Below, piece by piece: positions 17,563 through 26,249 of a stretch of DNA of 64,000 nt. Source of the stretch: Pseudanabaena sp. M085S1SP2A07QC. Lineage in GTDB: Bacteria; Cyanobacteriota; Cyanobacteriia; Pseudanabaenales; Pseudanabaenaceae. The number at the start of each line of letters is the position of its first letter. The stretch's first letter is position 1. Made by a program: the position numbers and the translations under genes. The notes under the pieces were generated by a model, which was not told the origin of the DNA, ran no database searches, and saw only the letters and a list, made by a program, of their open reading frames with translations. Location of the stretch: NCBI GenBank assembly GCA_020404895.1, contig JADBWK010000064.1, positions 35,957-99,956 on the forward strand, given 5' to 3'.

Positions 17563-18786
17563 ATGCGATCGCCAAAGCGAATGAATCGTAAATTTTGGAT
17601 TATTGCCCTCATTTCTTTTATTAACTCCCTGAGTTTTACGATTCTGATCCCTGTGTTGTACCAGTATGGTAGACAGTTCAAATTAGATGATTTTCAGACT
17701 AGCTTACTATTTGCGATTTATGCGATCGCCCAATTTTTTGCTACTCCAATTATCGGGAAACTATCTGATCGCTTTGGACGCAAACCACTATTAATCATCA
17801 GTTTGGCGGGGACAGTAGTTGCAAATCTGATGGCTGGAACAGCAGCAAGTGCTGCCGTCTTATTTTTCGCAAGATTTCTTGATGGCATCACAGGCGGTAA
17901 CGCCTCAGTTGCTCAAGCTGTAATTTCTGATGTTACTACTCCTGAGAACCGTGCTAAAGCCTTTGGCATTAATGGAGCAGCCTTTGGTTTAGGTTTTATT
18001 CTTGGACCTGCAATCAGTTTACTTGCCCAGAAAGTTGCGCTGAATACTCCTATAGGCAAATCCTTTGGAGCATCTTTTTTGGTGTCGGGAACAATCGCAG
18101 CGATCGCTTTACTTCTGACAATATTTCTTCTGCCAGAAACTCTCAAAACTAAGGCAAAAAAAGCACAAAACATCTTCGATCTTGGCTTAGAGAGACTGAT
18201 CACAGGCTTGTTTATGCCCAAAATCGGGATTTTATTGATTATTAATTTTCTAACGGGTATGACATTTACGCTGTTTACATTCGCATTTCAGCCCTATTTT
18301 CTGACAGTTCTCAAACAGAATAGCGATGGTTTAGCTTTAATGTTTTTGCTGTTTGGGGTTCTAGGTGTACTTATGCAGACTTTAGGCATTTCTCAAATGA
18401 CAAAACATCTGCAACTAGTTCAGATTCTCTTTTTAGGATTATTCATCCGTAGTCTTTCCTTCGTTTTGATGCCAATTTGGGAAGATGTACATTATTTTGT
18501 CACCGTTTGCGTTCTTTTCTCATTACTAAACTCAGTTGTGCAACCGATGATCAGTGCGTTGATTTCCCTCCATACTAGCCCTGAAGAACAGGGCACAATT
18601 TTAGGGATAAACTCATCCTATCTGAGTATATCCAATGCTTTTGGACCCATAATTGCAGGATTAGTTGTTAATCAAAACTATCCTTCTTCCTATGGCTACC
18701 CACTATATTTAGCAGGAATTTGCACTTTTCTAGTCCTAATTTTTGCAATTATAAAACGTAAAAGCTATGCAGTAAAGGCAATTTAA
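17563..18786 (+). CDS. MFS transporter, TetA/drug-exporter-like
   Basis: A 407-residue inner-membrane protein with about 12 hydrophobic segments. The loop after the second helix, GKLSDRFGRKPLL (about residues 67-79), is the major-facilitator motif A, and motif C-like GLGFILGPAI (about 145-154) points to the drug/proton antiporter group related to TetA. The substrate is unknown. AAGGA lies a few bases before the ATG at 17563; an ATG six codons later is also possible. Its 3' end faces the asparaginase gene. Confidence 0.8.
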   Translation: MRSPKRMNRKFWIIALISFINSLSFTILIPVLYQYGRQFKLDDFQTSLLFAIYAIAQFFATPIIGKLSDRFGRKPLLIISLAGTVVANLMAGTAASAAVLFFARFLDGITGGNASVAQAVISDVTTPENRAKAFGINGAAFGLGFILGPAISLLAQKVALNTPIGKSFGASFLVSGTIAAIALLLTIFLLPETLKTKAKKAQNIFDLGLERLITGLFMPKIGILLIINFLTGMTFTLFTFAFQPYFLTVLKQNSDGLALMFLLFGVLGVLMQTLGISQMTKHLQLVQILFLGLFIRSLSFVLMPIWEDVHYFVTVCVLFSLLNSVVQPMISALISLHTSPEEQGTILGINSSYLSISNAFGPIIAGLVVNQNYPSSYGYPLYLAGICTFLVLIFAIIKRKSYAVKAI

Positions 18787-18792
18787 CTTTGC

Positions 18793-18820
18793 AGGTATAG
18801 AGGTAATTGCCTCTACACCT
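18793..18820. terminator. Weak hairpin between convergent genes
   Basis: AGGT-A-TAGAGG, loop TAATTG, CCTCTA-C-ACCT. It sits between the MFS stop and the asparaginase stop and is the only structure available there. Short stem and no T tract, so only a tentative terminator. Confidence 0.35.
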
Positions 18821-18835
18821 ACAAACAAAGCTCTA

Positions 18836-19795
18836 CTATGCTAGTGACAACTCGCCAATAGCTTCTAATCGGCTATATTTACCAGTAGAAAGAAATGATT
18901 CTTCTAAACTTTGAGCAACTGTAGGATTAATCCATCCTAATTGTTTTAACAAATGGATAGAAACCGCATTTTTTGCTCTTTTAGAGCCATCCATCACTTT
19001 GATCGCTAGCCCTAATCCTTGTCCAATTCGTCCAATACATTGCACTCCTTCTGCACCAGATTTGCTGATAATTTCACCATTACTGAGGCGCATGAGTTCC
19101 GTGTCGAATTGACCATTTCCAGACACCATATCAGGATGTCTGGTCATCGCACGGGTAATACGTTCCAGGTGTAATTGATCATGAGTGGATAGTAGAGCAT
19201 AGAGTCGGGCAAGTTGACCAATTTCTAATAGATAAGTGGGAACTCCACAATCGTCATGGGCGCAGATAAATTCGGCAGCAGGCATATGCAAGAGCTCAGC
19301 CATTGTATTGAGTACAAGTTGCTGTACTGGATGATGGCGATCCATATAGGAGGAAATCTGCCATCCTTGCTGTTTACATATAGCGATCATGCCTGCGTGC
19401 TTGCCAGAGCAATTATGCTGAAGAGGACTTTTTTGGCATTCTGGTACTGGACATTGCAATGCGCTTGGCTCCACATCGCATCGCCAAAGAATGCTAAAAA
19501 CTTGTCTGGCTTGAGCGATCGTCCCTTGGTGTGAACCACAAATAATCGCAAGATCAGTTTCTGAGAGGTTAAATCGCTCCTGTGCACCAGTAATAGAGAC
19601 TGGTAGAGCCTGAATTGGCTTGAGGCAAGAACGGGCAAAGGTGGTCGTCTGAGGATCTCCTGCTGCCGAGAGAATTCGACCTCTTGTATCAACGACGGCC
19701 GCTTGGCAAGAGTGTACAGACTCAACTATGCCTTCGCGTAGCAATTGGACGGTAATTTTGTTAGCAGAGAAACGATTGCGCTTGCCAAGGTTCAT
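18836..19795 (-). CDS. Asparaginase, Rhizobium type II-like (PF06089)
   Basis: A 319-residue enzyme expected to hydrolyse asparagine to aspartate and ammonia. The family is unrelated to E. coli AnsA/AnsB. It is recognised from REGIVESVHSCQAAVVD at the N-terminus, FARSCLKPIQALP (the SxxK motif, about residues 54-66), CGSHQG, HNCSGKHAGM (about 127-136) and the late MVSGNGQFDTELM and SKSGAEGVQ blocks. In characterised members SxxK and the cysteine-containing blocks form the active site. Length is normal. No signal peptide. Confidence 0.85.
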   Translation of the reverse strand: MNLGKRNRFSANKITVQLLREGIVESVHSCQAAVVDTRGRILSAAGDPQTTTFARSCLKPIQALPVSITGAQERFNLSETDLAIICGSHQGTIAQARQVFSILWRCDVEPSALQCPVPECQKSPLQHNCSGKHAGMIAICKQQGWQISSYMDRHHPVQQLVLNTMAELLHMPAAEFICAHDDCGVPTYLLEIGQLARLYALLSTHDQLHLERITRAMTRHPDMVSGNGQFDTELMRLSNGEIISKSGAEGVQCIGRIGQGLGLAIKVMDGSKRAKNAVSIHLLKQLGWINPTVAQSLEESFLSTGKYSRLEAIGELSLA

Positions 19796-19838
19796 ATATT
19801 AATGCTTTAGGATCGCCATTAACATCTTACGGTAATTC

Positions 19839-19891
19839 AAAAAGCAAAAACAAAAGGCGGCGCTTAGTACCGCCTTTTGTTTTTGCTTTTT
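19839..19891. terminator. Long hairpin upstream of asparaginase
   Basis: Perfect 22-bp arms (19839-19860 and 19870-19891) with nine bases between them, in which a C-TTA-G triloop is still recognisable. Both arms end in A/T runs. It is at the 5' side of the asparaginase gene, so it is not that gene's terminator; it is the first of five structures filling the 496-bp gap 19796-20291. Confidence 0.6.
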
Positions 19892-19931
19892 TACTGAAAG
19901 AGTTGCTTTGGGTTTGAGCGCTCTGGAATTG

Positions 19932-19984
19932 CTGTAACCCCAAAACACAAAATGGTGTTGCCATTTTGTGTTTTGGGGTTACAG
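19932..19984. repeat. Long hairpin with 24-bp arms
   Basis: Perfect arms 19932-19955 and 19961-19984 around TGTTG, where a T-G wobble leaves the triloop GTT. Core ATGG-TGTTG-CCAT. The right arm overlaps the start of repeat D. Confidence 0.65.
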
Positions 19985-20032
19985 GGTTTGGTTTTTAATT
20001 CACAGAATTGTTGTCACACTTTTGTGAATTAT
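19977..20032 (-). repeat. Dispersed repeat D, copy 1
   Basis: On the minus strand it reads AATTCACAAAAGTGTGACAA, continues through TGTGAATTAAAAACCAA and ends in CCTGTAA. Similar copies are at 37151-37218 and 55279-55350. The AATTCACAAAAGT and GTGAATT segments can pair. Its outer end abuts MITE C copy 1. Confidence 0.6.
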
Positions 20033-20137
20033 AGCAACGTAAGAGATAGATAGGACAATTCAAAACCCAAAAGATGGCAGAGCTTCGCTCTGCCATCTTT
20101 TGGGTTTTATGTCCTAAGCAAAGCTTACATTGCTATA
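20030..20137. mobile_element. MITE family C, copy 1
   Basis: A 108-bp non-coding element with ends TATAGCAACGTAAG and CTTACATTGCTATA. Inside are a second inverted pair (TAGGACA/TGTCCTA) and a perfect triloop hairpin (20062-20083 and 20087-20108, loop TTC). A copy of identical length is at 37044-37151 and differs mainly in the loop and a few stem bases. Confidence 0.75.
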
Positions 20138-20148
20138 GTATAAGTAAT

Positions 20149-20191
20149 CAATATTAGAGAGGTGACGCTTCGCGTCACCTCTCTAATATTG
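20149..20191. repeat. Triloop palindrome upstream of the mla-like operon
   Basis: Perfect 20-bp arms (20149-20168 and 20172-20191), loop TTC, core GACGC-TTC-GCGTC. It lies 100 bp before the start of the ABC ATPase gene, on the promoter side, so it would end up in the leader only if transcription starts upstream of it. Confidence 0.65.
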
Positions 20192-20291
20192 GTCTTTAGA
20201 TAATGCAAATTGCTGGTTTTGAGTTATTTTTTAGGAAAAGCATCTGAAAAAATGTTAGTTTTTTGTAGAGCGATTTTTAAATCTGAAATAA

Positions 20292-21131
20292 ATGTCGATG
20301 GAGCCAGTCCGATCTCTGATCAAAAATAGTAGCAATGTGGTTACGCCTTTGCTAGAACTGCGTGATGTTCACAAAAGTTTTGGTTCCAATGCTGTACTAA
20401 ATGGGGTCGATCTCACTGTGTATTCAGGGGAAGCGATCGCCATCATTGGCCCCTCTGGTACTGGTAAATCGACAATCTTAAGGATTATTTGCGGTCTCCT
20501 TGCCCCTGAGCAAGGTGAACTCTACATCAATGGCAACCTAGTATCTTCTGAAGAGGATATCCAAGAAGGGGGCTATGGATTAAACATTGGTATGGTGTTT
20601 CAAAACGCTGCACTATTTGACTCGCTTACAGTTGCAGAAAATGTGGGCTTTTCACTATTTGAACATTCTCGTTTGTCACGTCGTGAAATTTATCGACTGG
20701 TCGAACATAAACTTGCACTCGTGGGTTTAGAGAATATTAGTGATCGCTATCCTAGCCAACTATCAGGCGGGATGCGAAAACGTGTTAGTTTTGCTCGCGC
20801 CATTATGGATGACCCCACTGCGAAAACACAAACCAAAAAAGTACTGCTCTATGATGAACCCACCGCAGGACTTGATCCTGTGTCTTCGACAATTATCGAA
20901 GACTTGATGCGATCGCTACGAGAGCAACAGGTCTGTGATAGTTATATTGTCGTCACTCACCAAGACAGCACGATCCGTCGTACTGCCAATCGCTTGATCG
21001 TTCTTTACCGTGGATTGGTTCGCTACGCAGGAAACGTGAGTACAATTGATACTGCTGACAATCCATATGTCAGGCAATTTTTTAGCGGTAGTACCGAAGG
21101 TCCAATTCAACTTTTGACTAGGGAGGTGTAA
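20292..21131 (+). CDS. MlaF-like ABC transporter ATPase
   Basis: 279 residues, the ATP-binding subunit of an MCE/Mla-type lipid transporter. Walker A GPSGTGKST is at about residues 54-62, the Q-loop follows in MVFQNAALFDSLT, the signature LSGGMRKR is near 157 and Walker B LLYDEPTAGLD near 184. The subgroup is recognised from RAIMDDP and the start of the next gene, an MlaD-like protein. The permease (MlaE-like) is not in the window. The operon continues with mlaD (5 bp gap) and the NfeD-like gene (4 bp overlap). Confidence 0.85.
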   Translation: MSMEPVRSLIKNSSNVVTPLLELRDVHKSFGSNAVLNGVDLTVYSGEAIAIIGPSGTGKSTILRIICGLLAPEQGELYINGNLVSSEEDIQEGGYGLNIGMVFQNAALFDSLTVAENVGFSLFEHSRLSRREIYRLVEHKLALVGLENISDRYPSQLSGGMRKRVSFARAIMDDPTAKTQTKKVLLYDEPTAGLDPVSSTIIEDLMRSLREQQVCDSYIVVTHQDSTIRRTANRLIVLYRGLVRYAGNVSTIDTADNPYVRQFFSGSTEGPIQLLTREV

Positions 21132-21136
21132 GACTT

Positions 21137-22465
21137 GTGCAGCGAAAAACATTACGCGACGGTGCGCTTGGCTTATTTATCATCGGTGGAGTAGTTGCCT
21201 TTGGTGGCGCTTTATTATGGTTGCGCGGGTTGCAACTAAGTAGCTCTAAGTTTACATTTACGATCAAAATAGCTGATGCAAGTGGTCTAAATAATGGCTC
21301 AGTTGTCAGATTTCGTGGTGTGGAAGTAGGTCGGGTTACAGCGTTGACTGCCCAAACAGAGGGTGTTGATGTCCAAGTGAGTATTGAAAACTCTGGATTA
21401 ATTATTCCGAAGAACTCGATCGCCGAAACTAATCAAAGTGGTTTTCTGGGGAATACTAATATTGATATTTTTCCGCCTCAAGATAAATTAGCAATTGATC
21501 CCAAGATGAATCCGATCGCTAAGGATTGCAATGCCGATCTGATTATTTGCCAAGGTGGAGAGATTGAAGGAATTCGCGGCGTAAGCTTCATCGCATTGCT
21601 CAAAGATTCGAGTGCTACATTACGCAAAATCAACGATCAAAATTTAGTCGATAACCTCAATGAAACTCTAGTTGCAGCCAAAGCTACTGCAAAAAGCATC
21701 CAAAAATTGACGGATTCTGCGAGTAAAGTGATCGGTACATTTGAGGGGCAAATCGTTAAATTTGGCGATACAGCGGACGCAATTAGTGGAGCAGCCACTA
21801 AGGTTGGCAATGTCGCAAATAGTGCCCAAGATTTAATCGAGGTCAATCGCGAAAAACTAGCGCAAACCCTTGATGGCATTGCCGCTACTTCCAATGAAGC
21901 GAGAGCTTTACTGGCTAGTGCCAAGCCTTTATTGAGTGATGGTAAGATCATCGCAAATTTACAGCAACTAGCCGAAAATGCTGCTGAAACATCAGCAAAC
22001 CTTCGGAAAGTATCTGGTGAGTTAAACAATCCTGCCACGATGTCGGCATTGCGTGAAACCCTCGATTCAGCAAGGGCAACTTTTGCCAACGCCAAGAAGA
22101 TTACCGCCGATCTTGATGAACTAACGGGAGATCCCAAGCTGCGCAGCAATATTCGTAATTTGATCAATGGTTTAGGTGGACTACTTTCCAATGCTCCAAA
22201 TCTGGACACCATAGCACCAACGGCGACTAATGCACGTCCTAGCGAACCTGCTACAAGCGATCGCCCTAAATCACCAGCAACCGTAGAAGTTGCTCGAAAT
22301 AAAGTAATTAAATCTACTACAGAGGATGATCGCTTCAAACGAGAAAAATCCCTTGACTCTAAAAAAGTGAAGATCAACAGTCCCAAACCTAGCAGCACAA
22401 TTGTGAAGTCAGAATCATTTCCTACGACAGATTTACCCAATTCCGATAAATCAAGCAATCCATGA
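21137..22465 (+). CDS. MlaD/MCE-domain protein
   Basis: 442 residues. One N-terminal membrane anchor (about 12-32) is followed by an MCE domain (about 37-115) with ADASGLNNGSVVRFRGVEVGRV, which in this family forms a periplasmic ring that carries lipids. Residues 150-330 are helical and likely coiled-coil, and the last 90 residues are disordered and rich in Ser, Lys and Pro. The start is GTG at 21137, eight bases after GGGAGG. Cyanobacterial and plastid MlaD/TGD2 proteins work with an MlaF-like ATPase, which is encoded directly upstream. Confidence 0.85.
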   Translation: MQRKTLRDGALGLFIIGGVVAFGGALLWLRGLQLSSSKFTFTIKIADASGLNNGSVVRFRGVEVGRVTALTAQTEGVDVQVSIENSGLIIPKNSIAETNQSGFLGNTNIDIFPPQDKLAIDPKMNPIAKDCNADLIICQGGEIEGIRGVSFIALLKDSSATLRKINDQNLVDNLNETLVAAKATAKSIQKLTDSASKVIGTFEGQIVKFGDTADAISGAATKVGNVANSAQDLIEVNREKLAQTLDGIAATSNEARALLASAKPLLSDGKIIANLQQLAENAAETSANLRKVSGELNNPATMSALRETLDSARATFANAKKITADLDELTGDPKLRSNIRNLINGLGGLLSNAPNLDTIAPTATNARPSEPATSDRPKSPATVEVARNKVIKSTTEDDRFKREKSLDSKKVKINSPKPSSTIVKSESFPTTDLPNSDKSSNP

Positions 22466-22896
22466 ACTTACTACCTAGTCAAGTCTGGCTGTTGATTGGT
22501 ATAGCTCTTTGTGTTGTTGAGCTACTAGTTCCATTGCCAACTTTTCTAATTGCAGGGGCTATGGGGATAGCTGCGTTGTTAGTAGCCGCGATCTCGTTGC
22601 TATTACCTATTCCTGCGTTGCAAATCTTGGCTTGGATGATGATCTCAGCAATGTTAGCTGTGGTTTCTAGGCGATTCATTCCTAAGGATTCACATCAACT
22701 GAAAGAGGCTAGTGAGGGGATTACGCTCACAGAAATACCCGCAGGAGAAACTGGACGAGTCAAGTATGAGGGTGGTTCATGGAAAGCAAGATGTGATAAT
22801 CCGCAAATTGCGATCGCTGCCAATCAAACAGTAATCGTGCTAAGGCGAAAAGGTACAACATTGATAGTTGTTCCTGAAAATTGGCTGAGCAATTAA
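22462..22896 (+). CDS. NfeD-like membrane protein
   Basis: 144 residues. Two or three hydrophobic helices occupy residues 8-72, followed by a soluble beta-rich domain (about 85-140, GETGRVKYEGGSWKARC) that is the OB fold of NfeD proteins. Short NfeD proteins usually partner with stomatin/flotillin-type proteins in membrane microdomains. The ATGA overlap with mlaD means translational coupling, which is an unusual partnership and suggests a role near the lipid transporter. A terminator-like hairpin follows 14 bp after the stop. Confidence 0.75.
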   Translation: MNLLPSQVWLLIGIALCVVELLVPLPTFLIAGAMGIAALLVAAISLLLPIPALQILAWMMISAMLAVVSRRFIPKDSHQLKEASEGITLTEIPAGETGRVKYEGGSWKARCDNPQIAIAANQTVIVLRRKGTTLIVVPENWLSN

Positions 22897-22909
22897 GTAA
22901 AAGAAATTA

Positions 22910-22960
22910 CATAAACAGAGAAGGTTACGCCCCAATGGGGTGCAACCTTCTCTGTTTATG
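22910..22960. terminator. Hairpin ending the mla-like operon
   Basis: 24-bp arms (22910-22933 and 22937-22960), loop AAT, one mismatch and one G-T wobble, core CGCCCC-AAT-GGGGTG. It follows the NfeD-like stop. It opens the 503-bp gap 22897-23399, which also holds the DnaA-box cluster and AT-rich flanks. Confidence 0.7.
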
Positions 22961-23053
22961 TTTGTAATTGTCGTTTTTTGCTTGTGTAGAGATTGCCATA
23001 AACATGCGACAAATATTAAGAAAAAAATAATTTTCAACTTAAACACCCAAAAG

Positions 23054-23116
23054 TTTTCCACAGACTTTTCCACAGATATTGTGGCTTTATCCACAGATAA
23101 CTATTAGTTTTCCACA
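23054..23116 (+). promoter_or_regulatory. Cluster of four phased DnaA boxes, possible origin
   Basis: TTTTCCACA at 23054-23062, 23066-23074 and 23108-23116, and the classical TTATCCACA at 23087-23095, all in one orientation and all followed by G. Start-to-start spacing is 12, 21 and 21 bp, so the last three are two helical turns apart. AT-rich DNA lies on both sides (about 23008-23040 and 23200-23240), as an unwinding element would require. Such a cluster could be the replication origin or a DnaA-titration or control site. dnaA and dnaN are not adjacent, so the origin assignment is tentative. Confidence 0.65.
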
Positions 23117-23399
23117 GGTGTTTTTATAAGTATGGATACTTGTGCCTTACTGATTAAGGATTCGTTAATAGAATGAACACTTCACTTGGGAAAACTTTTT
23201 AAACTCACTTATTATAAATAAATGTAAATTAAAATACCTCAAAACACTGATTCTATCAAAACAATTTCAGTATTTTGTCATCACCACTTAATATTCCGTT
23301 ACGTTGACAAGATCCATAGATACACGCACAATTAAAGCCCGACCGCTGAAAATGGTTGCGTCATTTCTATCAAACTTGTTTAAAAGTTGAGGTTTCAGC

Positions 23400-23636
23400 A
23401 TGAGTACGACCGTCAGTATATTGGCAGAAATTCCTGAAGAATTACACGAAACCCTCAAAAACTACTTAGAGTCACATCCCGACTGGGATCAAGATCGCGT
23501 ATTTGCCGCAGCATTATCTTTATTTCTATTGCAAAATGGCGGGAATGATCGCCATGGCTTATCCCATAATGCATCCCATAGTTATCGCAGCACCGCCAAA
23601 GTTTATCTAAATGCTTTATTTCAGCACTCAGTATAA
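23400..23636 (+). CDS. DUF2811 protein
   Basis: 78 residues matching the small cyanobacterial DUF2811 family: SILAEIPEELHETLKNYLESHPDWDQDRVFAAALSLFLLQNG is the conserved block and YLNALFQ the end. The fold resembles a helical DNA-binding or ribbon-helix-helix-like module, but no function has been established. It is the first gene downstream of the DnaA-box cluster, 284 bp away, so its expression could respond to DnaA. Confidence 0.8.
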   Translation: MSTTVSILAEIPEELHETLKNYLESHPDWDQDRVFAAALSLFLLQNGGNDRHGLSHNASHSYRSTAKVYLNALFQHSV

Positions 23637-23793
23637 AAGCGGCTTTCCTCAGAAGAGCCAATTGTGCGTCTTGTAGCACCTCAGTCGCTAAATACACACA
23701 ATTGGTTTATTGACTTTCAAAGCTTGTACTAAACTATAAGAGCTTAGTTGTACTAGACTAAAAATTGCTCAATTGATCAAAGCGCTCTAAGCT

Positions 23794-25233
23794 ATGTCCC
23801 TCAAGCCATCCTCCGAAGCTAATCCCCCTTTAGATGTCCTTGTCGTTGGGGCAGGAATATCAGGATTAACGATCGCTCATGAACTAGCGATCGCTAAACA
23901 ATATCGTGTCTTGGTTGCGGAAGCTCAGGATCGTGTGGGTGGGGCAATAACAAGTGCTAAAAATAACGAAGGCTATCAATGGGAAGAAGGACCAAATAGT
24001 TTTCAGCCTGCTCCTGAACTATTACGTTTAGCCGTACAAGTTGGACTCAAGGATGAATTGGTACTAGCCGATGGCAAATTACCCCGTTTCGTTTTTCTAA
24101 ATGGCAAGTTAAACGCCTTACCCATGAGTCCACCTAGTGCGATCGCCTCCAATATTTTGACTTGGGGAGGAAAAACTCGGCTAGCTATTGGTGCGCTTGG
24201 CTTTGCCCGTCCAGCTATGGCTGGAGAAGAATCTGTCGATCAATTCTTTTCTCGTCTATTAGGTAAACAAGCTGTTGAAAGATTAGTTGCACCGTTTATA
24301 TCAGGGGTATACGCAGGAGATCCAAAGAAACTAAGTGCTAGTGCGGCTTTCTCGAAGATTTTTCGTTTAGAAAATAACTATAACGGGCTGCTAGCAGGAG
24401 CAATTCTTTCTGCTAAAGAACGTAAAGCCCAGAAGCTTTCTGATCCGAATCTTCCCAAAGTTAAAACTGGTGAACTGGGATCATTTCGTGAAGGCATTAA
24501 GATGTTGCCTGAAGCAATCGCCACTAAGCTAAGAGAAAAAGGTGCGGTCGTCAAACAGCAATGGACTTTGCGATCGCTGGAAAAGCAAGGCGAAGTCTAT
24601 ATTTCTAAGTTCAATACACCAACGGGTGAAGAAACTTTGGCATCGCGATCGGTAGTTCTCAGTACCCCTGCTTATATCACCGCAAAACTTTTACAGGATT
24701 ATTTACCAGCAGCTAGCCAAGCTTTAAATGAGATTTTCTATCCGACTGTTGCTTGCGTGGTACTTGCCTACCCTAAGAGCGAATTTGCCTATGATATGAA
24801 AGGCTTTGGTAATCTGATCCCCCGCACTCAAGGGGTAAGAACTTTAGGCACGATCTGGTCTTCGAGCCTATTTGCTGGACGTGCTCCAGAAGGTTGGCAA
24901 CTATTACTAAACTTTATCGGCGGGACGCTTGATCCTGCGCTAGCCAAACTTTCAGAATCAGAAATCATTGCCGCCGTGCACCAAGATTTGAAAAAGACTA
25001 TTCTCAGACCTAATACGAAAGTAGAACCGAAAGCGATCGCAGTTCATGTCTGGGATAAAGCGATCCCCCAATACGAAATCGGACATTTAGAACGAATCGC
25101 TATTGTGGAAGCCGAATTACAGAAATCTCAAGGACTTTATGTTAGTGCCAATTTTATTGGCGGTGTGGCTCTCGGCGACTGCATCAAGCGGAGTTTGCTA
25201 GAAGCCAATAAAATTGATGCATATCTAAAGTAA
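23794..25233 (+). CDS. hemY: Protoporphyrinogen oxidase, HemY type
   Basis: A 479-residue FAD enzyme that oxidises protoporphyrinogen IX to protoporphyrin IX, the common precursor of haem and chlorophyll. The FAD motif VVGAGISGLTIAHELA is at residues 16-31, VGGAITS follows, and EEGPNSFQP, APFISGVYAGDPKKLS and the C-terminal GVALGDCIKRS are characteristic of oxygen-dependent PPOX. Length is close to plant and cyanobacterial enzymes. Membrane-associated in this family. A symmetric hairpin ends the gene. Confidence 0.92.
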   Translation: MSLKPSSEANPPLDVLVVGAGISGLTIAHELAIAKQYRVLVAEAQDRVGGAITSAKNNEGYQWEEGPNSFQPAPELLRLAVQVGLKDELVLADGKLPRFVFLNGKLNALPMSPPSAIASNILTWGGKTRLAIGALGFARPAMAGEESVDQFFSRLLGKQAVERLVAPFISGVYAGDPKKLSASAAFSKIFRLENNYNGLLAGAILSAKERKAQKLSDPNLPKVKTGELGSFREGIKMLPEAIATKLREKGAVVKQQWTLRSLEKQGEVYISKFNTPTGEETLASRSVVLSTPAYITAKLLQDYLPAASQALNEIFYPTVACVVLAYPKSEFAYDMKGFGNLIPRTQGVRTLGTIWSSSLFAGRAPEGWQLLLNFIGGTLDPALAKLSESEIIAAVHQDLKKTILRPNTKVEPKAIAVHVWDKAIPQYEIGHLERIAIVEAELQKSQGLYVSANFIGGVALGDCIKRSLLEANKIDAYLK

Positions 25234-25262
25234 AGTTAGTCCGACGCTATCTTCCTATTAGG

Positions 25263-25315
25263 TATAGCCAAAAAGTAAAAGCCTCGCGCAGCGAGGCTTT
25301 TACTTTTTGGCTATA
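25263..25315. terminator. Triloop palindrome after hemY
   Basis: Perfect 25-bp arms (25263-25287 and 25291-25315), loop GCA, core CTCGC-GCA-GCGAG. Outside it, CTTCCTAT (25250-25257) has an inverted partner ATAGGAAG near 25327, extending the symmetry. It lies between convergent hemY and the STAS gene. Confidence 0.8.
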
Positions 25316-25352
25316 GGAGAAAGAACATAGGAAGTTCACTTTTGAATTGATT

Positions 25353-25778
25353 CTAGGCAGCTAAAAGATATTCAGAACCTTGATTTTGGGCATCAAAGTG
25401 ATTTATGAAATTGCTAACACTAGGGAACACAGCAAACAATTGATCAATTCTTGTAATCTCAAATACAAGACGAACTGAAGGTTGTTGAGAACAGAGTAAC
25501 AAATTACTCTTGTGGGATTGCATTAGCCTTAAACATGCTAAGAGTTTTTGTAAACCTTGACTATCAATAAATTCTACATTTTCCATGTCAACAATCAGAA
25601 CAGGAACTTCTTTATTGTTCATCATGACATTAGCTGAAACCCAAGACTCAACTTTAACAAGAAGTTCAGATCCTGCTAGGCTATCGAAATTGCTATTGGT
25701 AAGTTTAATTGTAAAAGCGGATTCGCTATTTTGACCTTGGGCGAAGGATAGCTGACTAACTTTAGTGATTGTATCCAT
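25353..25778 (-). CDS. STAS-domain anti-sigma-factor antagonist-like protein
   Basis: About 141 residues from the ATG at 25778, which has AAGGAAG six bases upstream; the frame is open for another 43 codons to 25907, so a longer form cannot be excluded. The core VPVLIVDMENVEFIDSQGLQKLLACLRLM is the STAS fold, with Ser in the DSQG position that is phosphorylated in SpoIIAA/RsbV-type antagonists. It probably takes part in a partner-switching signal pathway. No kinase or phosphatase partner is adjacent. The upstream gap to 26249 holds a hairpin but no gene. Confidence 0.75.
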   Translation of the reverse strand: MDTITKVSQLSFAQGQNSESAFTIKLTNSNFDSLAGSELLVKVESWVSANVMMNNKEVPVLIVDMENVEFIDSQGLQKLLACLRLMQSHKSNLLLCSQQPSVRLVFEITRIDQLFAVFPSVSNFINHFDAQNQGSEYLLAA

Positions 25779-26165
25779 TGTTCTTCCTTTTAGCTTGTTT
25801 AAGAGGGTGATAGTTTGAATTTTAATGCCGAGCATCTGATTTAGAAGTGAATCTAGATTGCTTGACATCGCAGACTTATTTCTTTCTTCTTGAGTTCTAT
25901 TATTCACGCTTTTCTATTTTGAGAAACCATTAATAGATATATAAAGGTTAGTAAAAAGAAGTTAAAAAGTTATATAAAAGTTACTTTCCTCGTCTTGATA
26001 TAAATTTCCTGAAAACCATGTGTCTATATATACCAAAACAAGGCTGTAATCCTTAAGACGAAACTCTCTCCCGTTAAACCAAGAAGTCTACTACGCCCAT
26101 TTCAAGTATTACTCAGGCTTCTAGTTTTTTATTGTTTACAACAACTATCGATCAAACTAACTACG

Positions 26166-26212
26166 AGAAATTTTGTAAAAGTGTTGTTTCGCAACACTTT
26201 TACAAAATTTCT
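26166..26212. terminator. Triloop hairpin downstream of rimO
   Basis: 22-bp arms (26166-26187 and 26191-26212), loop TTC, with one T-G wobble next to the loop. Ten bases later comes TTGAGCGCAAAATGTTGTAG (about 26223-26242), the short repeat also seen near other hairpins. It is placed to end rimO transcription on the minus strand. The rest of the gap between rimO and the STAS gene shows nothing recognisable. Confidence 0.65.
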
Positions 26213-26249
26213 GAGTTTGGGTTTGAGCGCAAAATGTTGTAGGTACTTC

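Noticed and set aside
21637..22458. 273-codon antisense ORF opposite the MCE protein
   Set aside because: It is a long shadow of the mlaD-like coding sequence; the product is low-complexity and there is no ribosome site.
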